A stretch of 64,000 bases of DNA from [Clostridium] celerecrescens 18A (GTDB taxonomy: Bacteria; Bacillota; Clostridia; Lachnospirales; Lachnospiraceae), in contig NZ_PGET01000001.1 of NCBI RefSeq assembly GCF_002797975.1, positions 1,798,001-1,862,000 of the forward strand, given 5' to 3'. Shown here piece by piece: positions 8,543 to 16,493 of the stretch (positions within the stretch are counted from its first letter, which is position 1; each line of letters begins with the position of its first letter). Made by a program: the position numbers and the translations under genes. The notes beneath the pieces are model-generated. The model searched no databases. It saw only the letters and a list, made by a program, of their open reading frames with translations, and was not told where the DNA came from.

Positions 8543-9997
8543 TTATTCCATTCCTTTTTCATCTTTACAATTAGTTTTCTGCAGTTTTTCTTTAATATAA
8601 TCATCACAGCTATGAGACTCTTTCTCCTTACTCCAGACTCCCGCCAGATTGATCTGCCCGGAACCGTATACAGCTTCTTTCGCACCATCAATCTCCGGAT
8701 TTACATATTTTAAAAACCACTGCTCCAATTCATAATTCAGTTTATTTTTAATTGTTGCCGCTTCCCCGTCTTCAGATAAAAGAAGATTGCTCCTCTCTAC
8801 CGGATCTTTCTCTAAATCATAGAGTTCATTGGGTCCATAAGGGTAACGTTTGATAAACTTATATCTGGTTCCCCGTATCATTCGGTTCGGCCCATATTCA
8901 TCTAATACAACAATAGATTCTGACTGAATAAAGGGTTGTCCCATCATAGCCGGAAGAAAGCTTCTGCCAGGAAGATGATCCGTGAAACTGTCCTCTGCTC
9001 CGACATATTCCAGCAGAGTTGGCATAAAATCATAAGCGGAAACAAGAGAAGTGTTTACCATACCCTGAGGAATGCTGCCAGGCTGGCTGGCAATAAAAGG
9101 AACCTTAACTGAGGATTCATACATATTGATCGGAAAGGTACCATTGCCTTTTCCCCAGAAACCATGGTGTCCGCAGCTGAATCCATTATCGCTGGAAAAC
9201 ACTATCAGCGTCTCTTCTCTGATACCCAGACGATCAAGCTCATCAAGAATACGGCCGATATTCTGATCCATTGCAGTGACTGCTGCATAATATCCCATCT
9301 GATTAGCCCTTAAATCCTTCATAACCTCTTCTGTTAAATAAATATGATCCGGATGCTTTTCCTCCATAGGGCATGACAAGAAGGAACAGTCCTCGTAAAT
9401 TTTTGTGTATTCTTTTGGATGGTTGTTAACCCATGGGGAATGAGGTGCCGTATAGCCTACATGAAGATAAAAAGATTGCTTGCCTGCGTTTTCTTTGATA
9501 AAAGATATGGCATCATCGGTTATCACATCAGTGACATAACCGGATTCATAGATTAGTCGTCCTTCTTTATAAAAAGGAGCATTATAATAAGGGCCTCCGC
9601 CAGATTTGTGCGCAAACCAGTGTGTAAAACTCTTTTGAGGAACAGAACTCCTGCCAACGTGCCATTTACCGGACAGACCACATACATAACCTTCCCGAGC
9701 CAATACATCGGTATAAGCGGTCTGACCCGCCAGATATTCTATATCCTCCTGTTCTTTATTATCGTCACGAAGCCAGTCATGGACCCCATGCTGTGATGGA
9801 ATTCTTCCGGTTAAAAGAGAAGCCCTGGCTGGGGAACAAACAGGGGAAGCACAAAAGAAGTTGTCAAAGCGGATCCCCTCTGCTGCCAGCCTGTCCAGGT
9901 TGGGCGTAAGTATCTCTTGATTCCCGGCACAGCCCATAGCCCAGGCACCCTGATCATCCGATAATATAAAAATGATATTGGGTTTATTTTTACTCAT
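8543..9997 (-). CDS. Sulfatase, Cys-type (formylglycine-dependent)
   Basis: A 484-residue sulfatase. The signature is CSPAR with the modified Cys at residue 54, followed by LLTG. The metal site begins with LSDDQG (residues 12-17), the classical Asp-Asp pair, and continues with FSSDNGFSCGHHG about two-thirds along. No export signal is visible. It is the first gene of a sulfatase, kinase, regulator, sulfatase operon with a consensus-like promoter at 10055-10083. Its stop codon is one base from the kinase start, and the kinase ribosome binding site lies within its last codons. Confidence 0.9.
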   Translation of the reverse strand: MSKNKPNIIFILSDDQGAWAMGCAGNQEILTPNLDRLAAEGIRFDNFFCASPVCSPARASLLTGRIPSQHGVHDWLRDDNKEQEDIEYLAGQTAYTDVLAREGYVCGLSGKWHVGRSSVPQKSFTHWFAHKSGGGPYYNAPFYKEGRLIYESGYVTDVITDDAISFIKENAGKQSFYLHVGYTAPHSPWVNNHPKEYTKIYEDCSFLSCPMEEKHPDHIYLTEEVMKDLRANQMGYYAAVTAMDQNIGRILDELDRLGIREETLIVFSSDNGFSCGHHGFWGKGNGTFPINMYESSVKVPFIASQPGSIPQGMVNTSLVSAYDFMPTLLEYVGAEDSFTDHLPGRSFLPAMMGQPFIQSESIVVLDEYGPNRMIRGTRYKFIKRYPYGPNELYDLEKDPVERSNLLLSEDGEAATIKNKLNYELEQWFLKYVNPEIDGAKEAVYGSGQINLAGVWSKEKESHSCDDYIKEKLQKTNCKDEKGME

Positions 9998-10054
9998 TTT
10001 TGTTCTCCTTACTATTAGGTTATAATAGCTGCGGCAAGTCGAACATTTATCTTT

Positions 10055-10083
10055 AGTATATATGATGTAGAATCAATTGTAAA
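10055..10083 (-). promoter_or_regulatory. Sigma-A-type promoter of the sulfatase/two-component operon
   Basis: On the minus strand TTTACA (10078-10083) and TATACT (10055-10060) are separated by exactly 17 bp, and lie about 60 bp upstream of the sulfatase start at 9997. Between promoter and gene is TGCGGCAAGTCG in plus orientation (10030-10041), shared with the Ssu-like operon leader. The rest of the 9998-10317 gap holds only the terminator of the next operon. Confidence 0.65.
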
Positions 10084-10201
10084 GATGCATTTTTATGTCG
10101 CATTTTATACAAAAGCATCTCCTGACCATAGTTAAGACCATCGTCTATGCCGCTTAGCGGGTTGCATAGATATCTGCACTTTGCATGCTCTATTGGGTCA
10201 A

Positions 10202-10248
10202 GGCACATAAAAAGCGCCGGAAAAAGTCCGACGCTAATAGTATGTGCC
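10202..10248 (-). terminator. Intrinsic terminator of the GH88/sulfatase operon, with outer clamp
   Basis: On the minus strand an 8-bp stem GCGTCGGA / TCCGGCGC (one T-G wobble) with a five-base loop at 10214-10234 is followed by TTTTT. An outer stem, GGCACATA (10202-10209) with TATGTGCC (10241-10248), encloses the hairpin and the T-run. It lies about 70 bases past the stop at 10318. The outer stem could compete with the T-run during termination. Confidence 0.75.
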
Positions 10249-10317
10249 TAATTGATTCTTTCTATTTCATGGTAAGTTTGGCATGATCTTAAATATCAAT
10301 CCCTGATTCTTTTAATT

Positions 10318-11706
10318 TTACCTGTCCCACAAAAACGGATCTTCTGTCTTACACAGGTAATTTTTAAGTTTTTCCCGGTATGCAAGAATTTCTGTTCTCT
10401 GGCAGTCCGGCTCCAACAGTACCGGATTTATCTGGTAAGGATCTTCCATATTATCATATAGATATTCCTTTTGTTCCTCTCCAGGAGCATAGCCGTTAAA
10501 AATGACATAGGTATAACGTTTATCCTTGATGCCTCTCCAGCCATAAGCCTTATGGGTGAGCCCCTTGTCGGAAAACGCCTTTACCGCATCCGCACCGCCT
10601 GGATAGGAACAGATCAACATATCCTGCGGTTCGTTCTCATCTTCTCCGAACATACCTTTCACATGACTGTAACCCTCGCACGTTTCAGGTATGGAAAGCT
10701 CCAGAAGTTCCAAAATGGTCGGCATATGGTCCGGACTTGCAAAGATTCCGTCATTGTCCACAGCCTTAATTCTTCCCTTCTGACGGATCATAAGAGGAAT
10801 ATGGATGGACTCCTCATACCAGACATTTTTACTCATCAGACCGTGGGAACCAAGCATTTCCCCATGATCCGCAGATAAGATGACAATGGTATTTTCCTCC
10901 ATATTATGGTCCTTTAAATATTGAAGGATTCTACCAAACTGTTCATCGATTCCATGGACTGCAGCATAATATTGCCTGGTCTGGGTTTCAAGCAGTCCGC
11001 CTTTTTCCCTCATCTCTTCCGGTACGTTTTTCCGGTATTGAACTTCTAAATCCTTAAATTTCTCATAATACCGGTCCGGTACCAGTTCATAGGGAAGATG
11101 GGGCGGATTATAGGATAAGTACAGCGCAAAAGGCTGCTCTTCTTCTTTCCTGGCTTCCATATACTCAATGGCCTTATCTGTCTCAAATTCCGCAGACCAC
11201 TTTCCGGGTTTTATTTGCTTTTCATCATCCTGCCAGTAATGAGGATCCAAATGGTCATCCCAGGCTCCATAAGACAGCCAGTAGTCAAATCCATGTCTTC
11301 TCTCTCCAGGCGGTGTATAGGCATCCCAGTCTTTTGCGCCCGATTTAGGATTGGAGGAAAAGTTAAGCTCTGAAGCATCCAGATGCCATTTGCCAATGTA
11401 ACCTGTTTGATATCCTTCGGCCTTCAGTACATCTCCGATACAGAGCTCCTGGGGCCTTAGCATGACTTTTTCTTCCAGTCCTATCTTGCAATTGGTCCAC
11501 ATCCCTACACGGAATGGGTATTTCCCTGTCATCAGGGAAGCTCTGTGAGGAGAACATAAGGGGAACGTACTATAAGCATTGGTAAACCTCATGCTCTCCT
11601 GGGCAAAGGAGTTAATATTTGGAGTCACCACCTGGTCCATGTTCATAAATCCCATGGCGTGAGCCCGCCACTGGTCGGCAAAAACATACAGCAGATTCGT
11701 TTTCAT
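10318..11706 (-). CDS. Sulfatase, Cys-type (formylglycine-dependent)
   Basis: A 462-residue sulfatase, the third in the window. The signature CSPHR begins at Cys51 and is followed by ASLMTG, giving the full C-x-P-x-R-x(4)-T-G pattern. The C-terminal metal site is ILSADHGEMLGSHG. No signal peptide is seen, so it acts on imported sugar. It is the last gene of the CUT1 transporter/GH88 operon, 27 bases after the glucuronyl hydrolase gene, which suggests the two enzymes work on the same unsaturated sulfated oligosaccharide. The start has a good AAGGAG site. Confidence 0.9.
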   Translation of the reverse strand: MKTNLLYVFADQWRAHAMGFMNMDQVVTPNINSFAQESMRFTNAYSTFPLCSPHRASLMTGKYPFRVGMWTNCKIGLEEKVMLRPQELCIGDVLKAEGYQTGYIGKWHLDASELNFSSNPKSGAKDWDAYTPPGERRHGFDYWLSYGAWDDHLDPHYWQDDEKQIKPGKWSAEFETDKAIEYMEARKEEEQPFALYLSYNPPHLPYELVPDRYYEKFKDLEVQYRKNVPEEMREKGGLLETQTRQYYAAVHGIDEQFGRILQYLKDHNMEENTIVILSADHGEMLGSHGLMSKNVWYEESIHIPLMIRQKGRIKAVDNDGIFASPDHMPTILELLELSIPETCEGYSHVKGMFGEDENEPQDMLICSYPGGADAVKAFSDKGLTHKAYGWRGIKDKRYTYVIFNGYAPGEEQKEYLYDNMEDPYQINPVLLEPDCQRTEILAYREKLKNYLCKTEDPFLWDR

Positions 11707-11733
11707 TTTTTTCTCCTTATTCTTCCACAGTTC

Positions 11734-12912
11734 TTACCAGTACAGCTCCCAGTCCTTTGAAAGCCTGGTAAGAGCCTCCATGTAAAAATAATCGCCCCAG
11801 GTATTGCACTCATCCACGCCACGGTTCGTACAGGTATTCTCCTTGGAATCCCTGGCGTAAGTGCCATGAAGCAGCAGTCCGTTGGATTTATTGTAATCCT
11901 TGTTGGCACAATGATCTACCAGTGCCCTTAGCATGCGGTCAGCCGCATCTAAATATACCTTAGCTTTATCTTTTTTTAAATATTTTGCCATTTCTAAGAT
12001 TCCGCAGACAGCAATGGCAGAAGCGGAGGAATCTCTCGGCTCCGTGCTTCCCGAGTCAAAGTCAAAATCCCAGTAAGGAACAAGATCATCTGGCAGGTGT
12101 TCGATAAAATAATCCGTTACCCAGCAGAACAGATCCATGTATTCTGTATTTTTTAAGTACCGGTAGCTTAAGGCGATTCCATATATGCCCCAAGCCTGGC
12201 CTCTGGCCCATGCGGAGCCATTGCGATTACCCTGATGGGTCACGCCATAGGTCGGTTCCCCGGTCTCTACGTCAAAGAAATGAGTATGATAAGTGGAATG
12301 ATCAGGACGAAGAATGCATTTCATAGCAGTTCTTATATGATTTTCCGCCTTTTCTTCATAAGAAGGATCTCCCGTCACTTCTGTTGCCCAGTAAAGCAAT
12401 GGAAGATTTAACAGACAGTCAATGATCAGCCTGTATTCCTTCGGTTCTCCCGGATTTCCCCAGGCCTGAAGGAATTTTCCCTTCTCCCGGTAACGTTCCG
12501 CCAAATGGTCCGCTGCCAATAGAGCCGCCTTTTTTGCATGCTCATTACCGGTCAGCTTATAGGCTGCCACGCAGGATAAGCTGAATAAAAATCCCATATC
12601 ATGATGGTTTACATCAATTTTATTCTCAATTCTGTCAAGAAAGCTTTCTACCTGTACTTCTGCCGCTTTCCGGAACGCTTCATCGCCGGTATGCTCATAA
12701 GCCAGCCAGATCACTCCTGTCCAGAATCCTGTTGTCCATTCTACATTTTCTGTTGCTTCATAAAATTCGTCAAAACTGTTGGAAGACTGGAATTTATCCG
12801 TAAATACTGCTAGGTTTTCTTTGACGATCATTACCGCATCATCAAGAGCTTTTTGAACCATGCCCTCTTCCATTCCAGGATAGGTTTTTATTTGTTCCAA
12901 TGTTTGTGCCAT
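11734..12912 (-). CDS. Unsaturated glucuronyl hydrolase (glycoside hydrolase family 88)
   Basis: A 392-residue cytoplasmic enzyme that hydrates the 4,5-double bond of the uronic acid left by polysaccharide lyases, releasing it from an amino sugar or other residue. GH88 features are a (TG)FWTG segment near residue 62, the Asp of HHDMGFL (Asp105), a second Asp in IIDCLLNL (Asp165), matching the two catalytic aspartates of characterised members, and SAWARGQAWG later on. Length fits the family. The start at 12912 has GGAAAGGAGAGG just upstream; the longer frame upstream is the repeat element at 12934-12973. Neighbouring sulfatases point to glycosaminoglycan-type disaccharides. Confidence 0.9.
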   Translation of the reverse strand: MAQTLEQIKTYPGMEEGMVQKALDDAVMIVKENLAVFTDKFQSSNSFDEFYEATENVEWTTGFWTGVIWLAYEHTGDEAFRKAAEVQVESFLDRIENKIDVNHHDMGFLFSLSCVAAYKLTGNEHAKKAALLAADHLAERYREKGKFLQAWGNPGEPKEYRLIIDCLLNLPLLYWATEVTGDPSYEEKAENHIRTAMKCILRPDHSTYHTHFFDVETGEPTYGVTHQGNRNGSAWARGQAWGIYGIALSYRYLKNTEYMDLFCWVTDYFIEHLPDDLVPYWDFDFDSGSTEPRDSSASAIAVCGILEMAKYLKKDKAKVYLDAADRMLRALVDHCANKDYNKSNGLLLHGTYARDSKENTCTNRGVDECNTWGDYFYMEALTRLSKDWELYW

Positions 12913-12933
12913 ATGCCTCTCCTTTCCTCCTGT

Positions 12934-12973
12934 TGTCCATCTTTTTGGACATAAAGGTATACCTATAGGGTGT
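12934..12973 (-). repeat. Intercistronic structured repeat, copy A
   Basis: Read on the minus strand this 40-base unit has two hairpins: a palindrome CCTATAGG, and TGTCCA / TGGACA with a 6-base loop. It is one of three related units (also 29734-29774 and 30806-30846), always in the same orientation as transcription and just after a gene. Here it is non-coding, between the permease stop at 12980 and the GH88 ribosome binding site. Confidence 0.7.
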
Positions 12974-12979
12974 ATCAGC

Positions 12980-13807
12980 TTAGCCTTTGATTCCGCTGGC
13001 TGCGACGCCCTCAACAAAGAACTTCTGGCAGCTTAAGAATACAATGATGACCGGGATCAAAGAGCATACAGAGGCTGCCATGATCCATGCATAATCCGCT
13101 CCGAACTGGGATATAAACATCCGGATACCAAGCTGAATGGTCTTTAATTCTTTTGTCTTTAAATAGATCAATGGTCCCATAAAATCATTCCATACATTCG
13201 TAAAGGTAAAAATGGTCAGGGTTGCCATTGCCGGCTTACCAAGAGGAAATACGATTTTAGCAAATATACCGTACTCGTTTAATCCATCAATCCTGGCTGC
13301 TTCACATAATTCGTCAGGAATGCTGATATAAAACTGCCGGATTAAAAATACGCCGAATGCGGAAAAGGCCTGCATCAGGATTAATCCTAAGTGAGTATTG
13401 TTAAGCCCAAGCTTGGAAACCAGAATAAACTGGGGAACCATGTAAACCTGCCATGGAACGGCTATGGTCGTAACATACATAAGGAATATTAAATCTCTGC
13501 CTTTAAAACGTGTCTTCGTAAAACCGTAAGCAGCAAAGCAGCTGGTGAACAGCTGGATTACGGTCGTAATGACCGTCAGCTTGGCGGTATTGAAAAAGAA
13601 GGTCACAAGGGGCAGCTTCTTCCAGATGATTTTGTAGTTCTCCCAATGCATCGATTCCGGCCACCACGTCATAGGTATGGAAAATACGTCTTTATTAAGC
13701 TTTAAGGAAGAAATCACCATCCAATAAAAGGGCACCAGCATAAAAAGGGATAAAGCAATCAATCCCAGATACAGAAAAATGTTCAAACTCTTAGTTTTTG
13801 TTTTCAT
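12980..13807 (-). CDS. Sugar ABC transporter permease, CUT1 family (MalG-like)
   Basis: A 275-residue inner-membrane permease with six predicted helices. The coupling loop around ELCEAARIDGLNEYGIFAKI carries the CUT1 EAA motif and binds the transport ATPase. The C-terminus (FFVEGVAASGIKG) is the characteristic end of the MalG branch. The gene follows the other permease gene by 12 bases. No ATPase gene is present in this operon, so the transporter must borrow a shared MsmK/UgpC-like ATPase encoded elsewhere. Confidence 0.92.
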   Translation of the reverse strand: MKTKTKSLNIFLYLGLIALSLFMLVPFYWMVISSLKLNKDVFSIPMTWWPESMHWENYKIIWKKLPLVTFFFNTAKLTVITTVIQLFTSCFAAYGFTKTRFKGRDLIFLMYVTTIAVPWQVYMVPQFILVSKLGLNNTHLGLILMQAFSAFGVFLIRQFYISIPDELCEAARIDGLNEYGIFAKIVFPLGKPAMATLTIFTFTNVWNDFMGPLIYLKTKELKTIQLGIRMFISQFGADYAWIMAASVCSLIPVIIVFLSCQKFFVEGVAASGIKG

Positions 13808-13819
13808 CGCTTTCCCTCC

Positions 13820-14737
13820 TTACATCAAATCTTTAGACCACTTCTTTTCACCAGCAAACTGAATCAGGGTGACAACAAGGACTACTGAGAACAGAACAAG
13901 TGCGCCAGCGCTTGCCGGTCCAAACTCCCAGCTTGTAAACGCCTTTTCATATATATAATTGACCAGAGTCTTAGTGGCATTACCAGGACCTCCGCCTGTC
14001 ATTACGTATACGAGGTCAAATACCTTAAAGCATTGGATGGTCAGCATGATCAATACGAAGAATGTGGTTGGAGTCAGCATAGGAATGGTAATATAACGAA
14101 GCTTCTGGAAGCCGTTGGCTCCGTCAATTCCTGCTGCTTCATAAAGAGAACCTGAGATTCCCTGAAGCGCTGCCAGATACACGATCATATAGTATCCCAT
14201 GTATTTCCATACGCTTACGATGGAAATAGCCACCATGGCCCATTTCACATCCACAACCCATCTGGGGGGCTTGGAAATGCCGATGAATCTCAGAAATTCA
14301 TTGATTGGTCCAAAATCCGGCTGGAACAGCATATTCCACACCGCACCTACTGCTACGATGGAAGCAATATAAGGGAAATACAATGCTGTACGGAAAACTG
14401 CGATTCCCTTTAACTTATGGTTCAACAAAACTGCCAGTAAAAGTGCCAGCACTAAGGTTGGTAATACAGTAAGCAGTGCATATTGAATCGTGTGAAAAAA
14501 GGATTGAACAAAAATCCTATCATTAAAAATCTGAACGAAATTACTTAATCCTACAAATTCCATGGGGGTACGGGACCCATCCCATTTCATAACACTTAAA
14601 ACAAAAGAAAAGATAACGGGAATAAATACGAAAATTGCATATCCGATTAAATTGGGTAGAATAAAGGAATAACCAATCAGGTTACTTCGGATTGCCTTCA
14701 TTTGATGAGACTTCATTGTCTTTTTTGATTCTTTCAT
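13820..14737 (-). CDS. Sugar ABC transporter permease, CUT1 family (MalF-like)
   Basis: A 305-residue permease with a cytoplasmic N-terminus, a first helix near residue 20-45 and the EAA loop around SLYEAAGIDGANGFQKLRYI. It pairs with the MalG-like permease at 12980-13807. It is preceded by a strong AAAGGAGG site, and a stable hairpin separates it from the binding-protein gene. Confidence 0.92.
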   Translation of the reverse strand: MKESKKTMKSHQMKAIRSNLIGYSFILPNLIGYAIFVFIPVIFSFVLSVMKWDGSRTPMEFVGLSNFVQIFNDRIFVQSFFHTIQYALLTVLPTLVLALLLAVLLNHKLKGIAVFRTALYFPYIASIVAVGAVWNMLFQPDFGPINEFLRFIGISKPPRWVVDVKWAMVAISIVSVWKYMGYYMIVYLAALQGISGSLYEAAGIDGANGFQKLRYITIPMLTPTTFFVLIMLTIQCFKVFDLVYVMTGGGPGNATKTLVNYIYEKAFTSWEFGPASAGALVLFSVVLVVTLIQFAGEKKWSKDLM

Positions 14738-14772
14738 ACAGGGTTAACCTCCTTTTCACCTGCTTTTTGCCA

Positions 14773-14812
14773 CAAAAAGAGCGCCTTGCCATATGATTAG
14801 AAAAGGCGCTCT
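14773..14812 (-). terminator. Intercistronic hairpin with T-run between binding-protein and permease genes
   Basis: A perfect 10-bp stem, AGAGCGCCTT (14778-14787) with AAGGCGCTCT (14803-14812), is followed on the minus strand by TTTTT. It sits between the binding-protein gene and the first permease. In sugar ABC operons such elements partly stop transcription or protect the upstream mRNA, so the binding protein is made in excess; that role is inferred. Confidence 0.75.
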
Positions 14813-14828
14813 CCGGGCAATCAATTTT

Positions 14829-16175
14829 TTACCAGCCCTTGATCTCCGCAACACGCTTGTTCAGTTCTTCGATTCCCTGATCAACAGTATACTGCTTAAT
14901 CATGATCATCTCATGAACTTCTTCAAGTACAGTTTTGATTTCAGTAATCTTTGGATCTAAAGGACGGTCAAATATATAGTGAGTATAAGTCAGTGCTTCA
15001 ATATTTGAATCTCCCTCTGGGAAGAACTGTGCAGAAGCAATGGTCTTTAATGACTCTTCTGTCTGGATACCGGTAAATACGCCCTGTTCAGCTAAAATAT
15101 TAGCTGCTTCTTCGCTGGTTGCAAACTTCACAAAATCCCAGGATAAGTCAGGTTCATCGGTATAAGCACTGATTCCAACAGGAGTGAGAGCTCCTACCGT
15201 GTAACCGGCTTCTGTATCAGCAGGATGTGGAATCCTTGCAATGCCCCAGTTAAAGGAAGTTTCATCAGATGCCTGAGACTGGATCATAGTTGCAATAAAC
15301 CAGGAACCCATAGGCATCATAGCACACTGCTGATTTTTAAATACAGATGAATAATGGATATTTGCTGTCTTTAAAGTAGAGAAATCCTGAATATAACCAT
15401 TATCCTGTAAAGCAAGAGCTTGCTCATACCATGGCTTTAAGAAGGAATAATCCTTTTCAACAACTGTGTGTTTGCCATCCTGAACAGCCCAGTTTGATAC
15501 AAGTGCCTGCCAGGTGTGGTTATGTCCGCCATAAACCTTTGAACTGCCTTCACCAGAAGTCAGCTTTGCTGCAAGATCATAATACTCATCCCAAGTCATA
15601 TCATTTGATGGATAAGGAACGCCTGCCGCATCAAAAAGGTCTTTATTGTAGTATAAGATATACCAGTCGGAACGATATGGAAGTCCATAGGTAGCTCCGT
15701 TATACTGAAGCTGCTCTGCTGCACCATTGTAAATGGATAAATCCAAATTATCTTTCTTCATGAAATCATCCAAAGGAAGAAGCTGATTTTTATCTGCCAT
15801 CTGAAGCATGGAACCCATGTCTTTTACCCAGATTACATCTGGATCCGGCTGAGCTGCAGATAAGCTGATTCCAAGGGAATTGTTGTATTCATCGGCTGAT
15901 GTATCAATAACATTAATTTCAACATCCGGATGTTTTGCCATGTAAGCATCAACTACCGTCTGGAATGTGGGTGATGTATCATAGTCCCATGTAGTAACGG
16001 AAAGTACTTTCTTTTCTCCTGTGCTTTGTGCTTTTTCATCTGATTTTGTTGTTTCTGTCTTTTCAGTTGAACCTGCAGCACTGCTCTCAGTTGTTTTGCT
16101 GCCACCACAAGCAGTTAAAGATGCGCATACCATTCCGGCTGCTAACACCATAGCTAAAACTCGTTTTAATCTCAT
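14829..16175 (-). CDS. Sugar ABC transporter substrate-binding lipoprotein, CUT1 family
   Basis: A 448-residue family 1 solute-binding protein. The N-terminus MRLKRVLAMV plus a hydrophobic core ends in the lipobox LTAC, giving a lipid-anchored protein followed by a Ser/Thr/Lys/Glu-rich linker. The mature domain includes the typical VLSVTTWDYD start and a WDEYYDLAAKLTSGEG segment. It is the first gene of the CUT1/GH88/sulfatase operon, divergent from a kinase gene. Context predicts binding of an unsaturated, possibly sulfated, uronic-acid disaccharide. Confidence 0.92.
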   Translation of the reverse strand: MRLKRVLAMVLAAGMVCASLTACGGSKTTESSAAGSTEKTETTKSDEKAQSTGEKKVLSVTTWDYDTSPTFQTVVDAYMAKHPDVEINVIDTSADEYNNSLGISLSAAQPDPDVIWVKDMGSMLQMADKNQLLPLDDFMKKDNLDLSIYNGAAEQLQYNGATYGLPYRSDWYILYYNKDLFDAAGVPYPSNDMTWDEYYDLAAKLTSGEGSSKVYGGHNHTWQALVSNWAVQDGKHTVVEKDYSFLKPWYEQALALQDNGYIQDFSTLKTANIHYSSVFKNQQCAMMPMGSWFIATMIQSQASDETSFNWGIARIPHPADTEAGYTVGALTPVGISAYTDEPDLSWDFVKFATSEEAANILAEQGVFTGIQTEESLKTIASAQFFPEGDSNIEALTYTHYIFDRPLDPKITEIKTVLEEVHEMIMIKQYTVDQGIEELNKRVAEIKGW

Positions 16176-16493
16176 TAGATTGAAACCTCCCTTTTTTTAG
16201 AACTACGCGCGTATGTGTTCTTTGTGGTATAAGAATAACAGATTTATGGCAATATCAAAATAAACGATTTGCATAATTCTATTATTTTTTTTACTCATAA
16301 CCGTTTTTCATGATTCCAAACATATACTTTATTTAGATTCTTATACTTTTTTAAGATTAATTTTTATATTCGTTGAATTTCTGTGTAATAAAGGATATGA
16401 TATTATTAAATTTATTCTCGTGAAGGCAACGAATCAAGGTCAAGCATGTTTAACTTTGACGACTGCTCACGGGGTTTAGAAAGGATCTCTGTC
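16176..16493. other. Divergent intergenic region between the CUT1 operon and the kinase operon
   Basis: This AT-rich stretch must hold both promoters. The plus-strand promoter is convincing (separate entry). On the minus strand TATACC near 16229 is the best -10 for the lipoprotein operon, with TTGCCA only 15 bp upstream, so that promoter is weak and probably activator-dependent. No convincing operator repeat was found. Confidence 0.5.
16373..16401 (+). promoter_or_regulatory. Sigma-A-type promoter of the kinase/regulator/anSME operon
   Basis: TTGAAT (16373-16378) and TATGAT (16396-16401) are separated by 17 bp, and lie about 90 bp upstream of the chosen kinase start at 16494. Confidence 0.55.

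Noticed and set aside
8543..8691. Longer start for the histidine kinase, overlapping the sulfatase by about 150 bases
   Set aside because: The chosen ATG at 8541 has a ribosome binding site and follows the sulfatase stop by one base; the extra 50 residues are basic and unlike a kinase N-terminus.
3426..10041. 12-base match between the Ssu-like leader and the sulfatase promoter region treated as an operator
   Set aside because: A 12-mer match by chance is expected within 64 kb and the two copies face opposite ways relative to their genes; it is mentioned only as supporting detail.
16296..16314. Catabolite-repression (cre)-like sequence between the divergent glycan operons
   Set aside because: The match to the cre consensus needs a one-base insertion in the middle, so it is not reported as a site.
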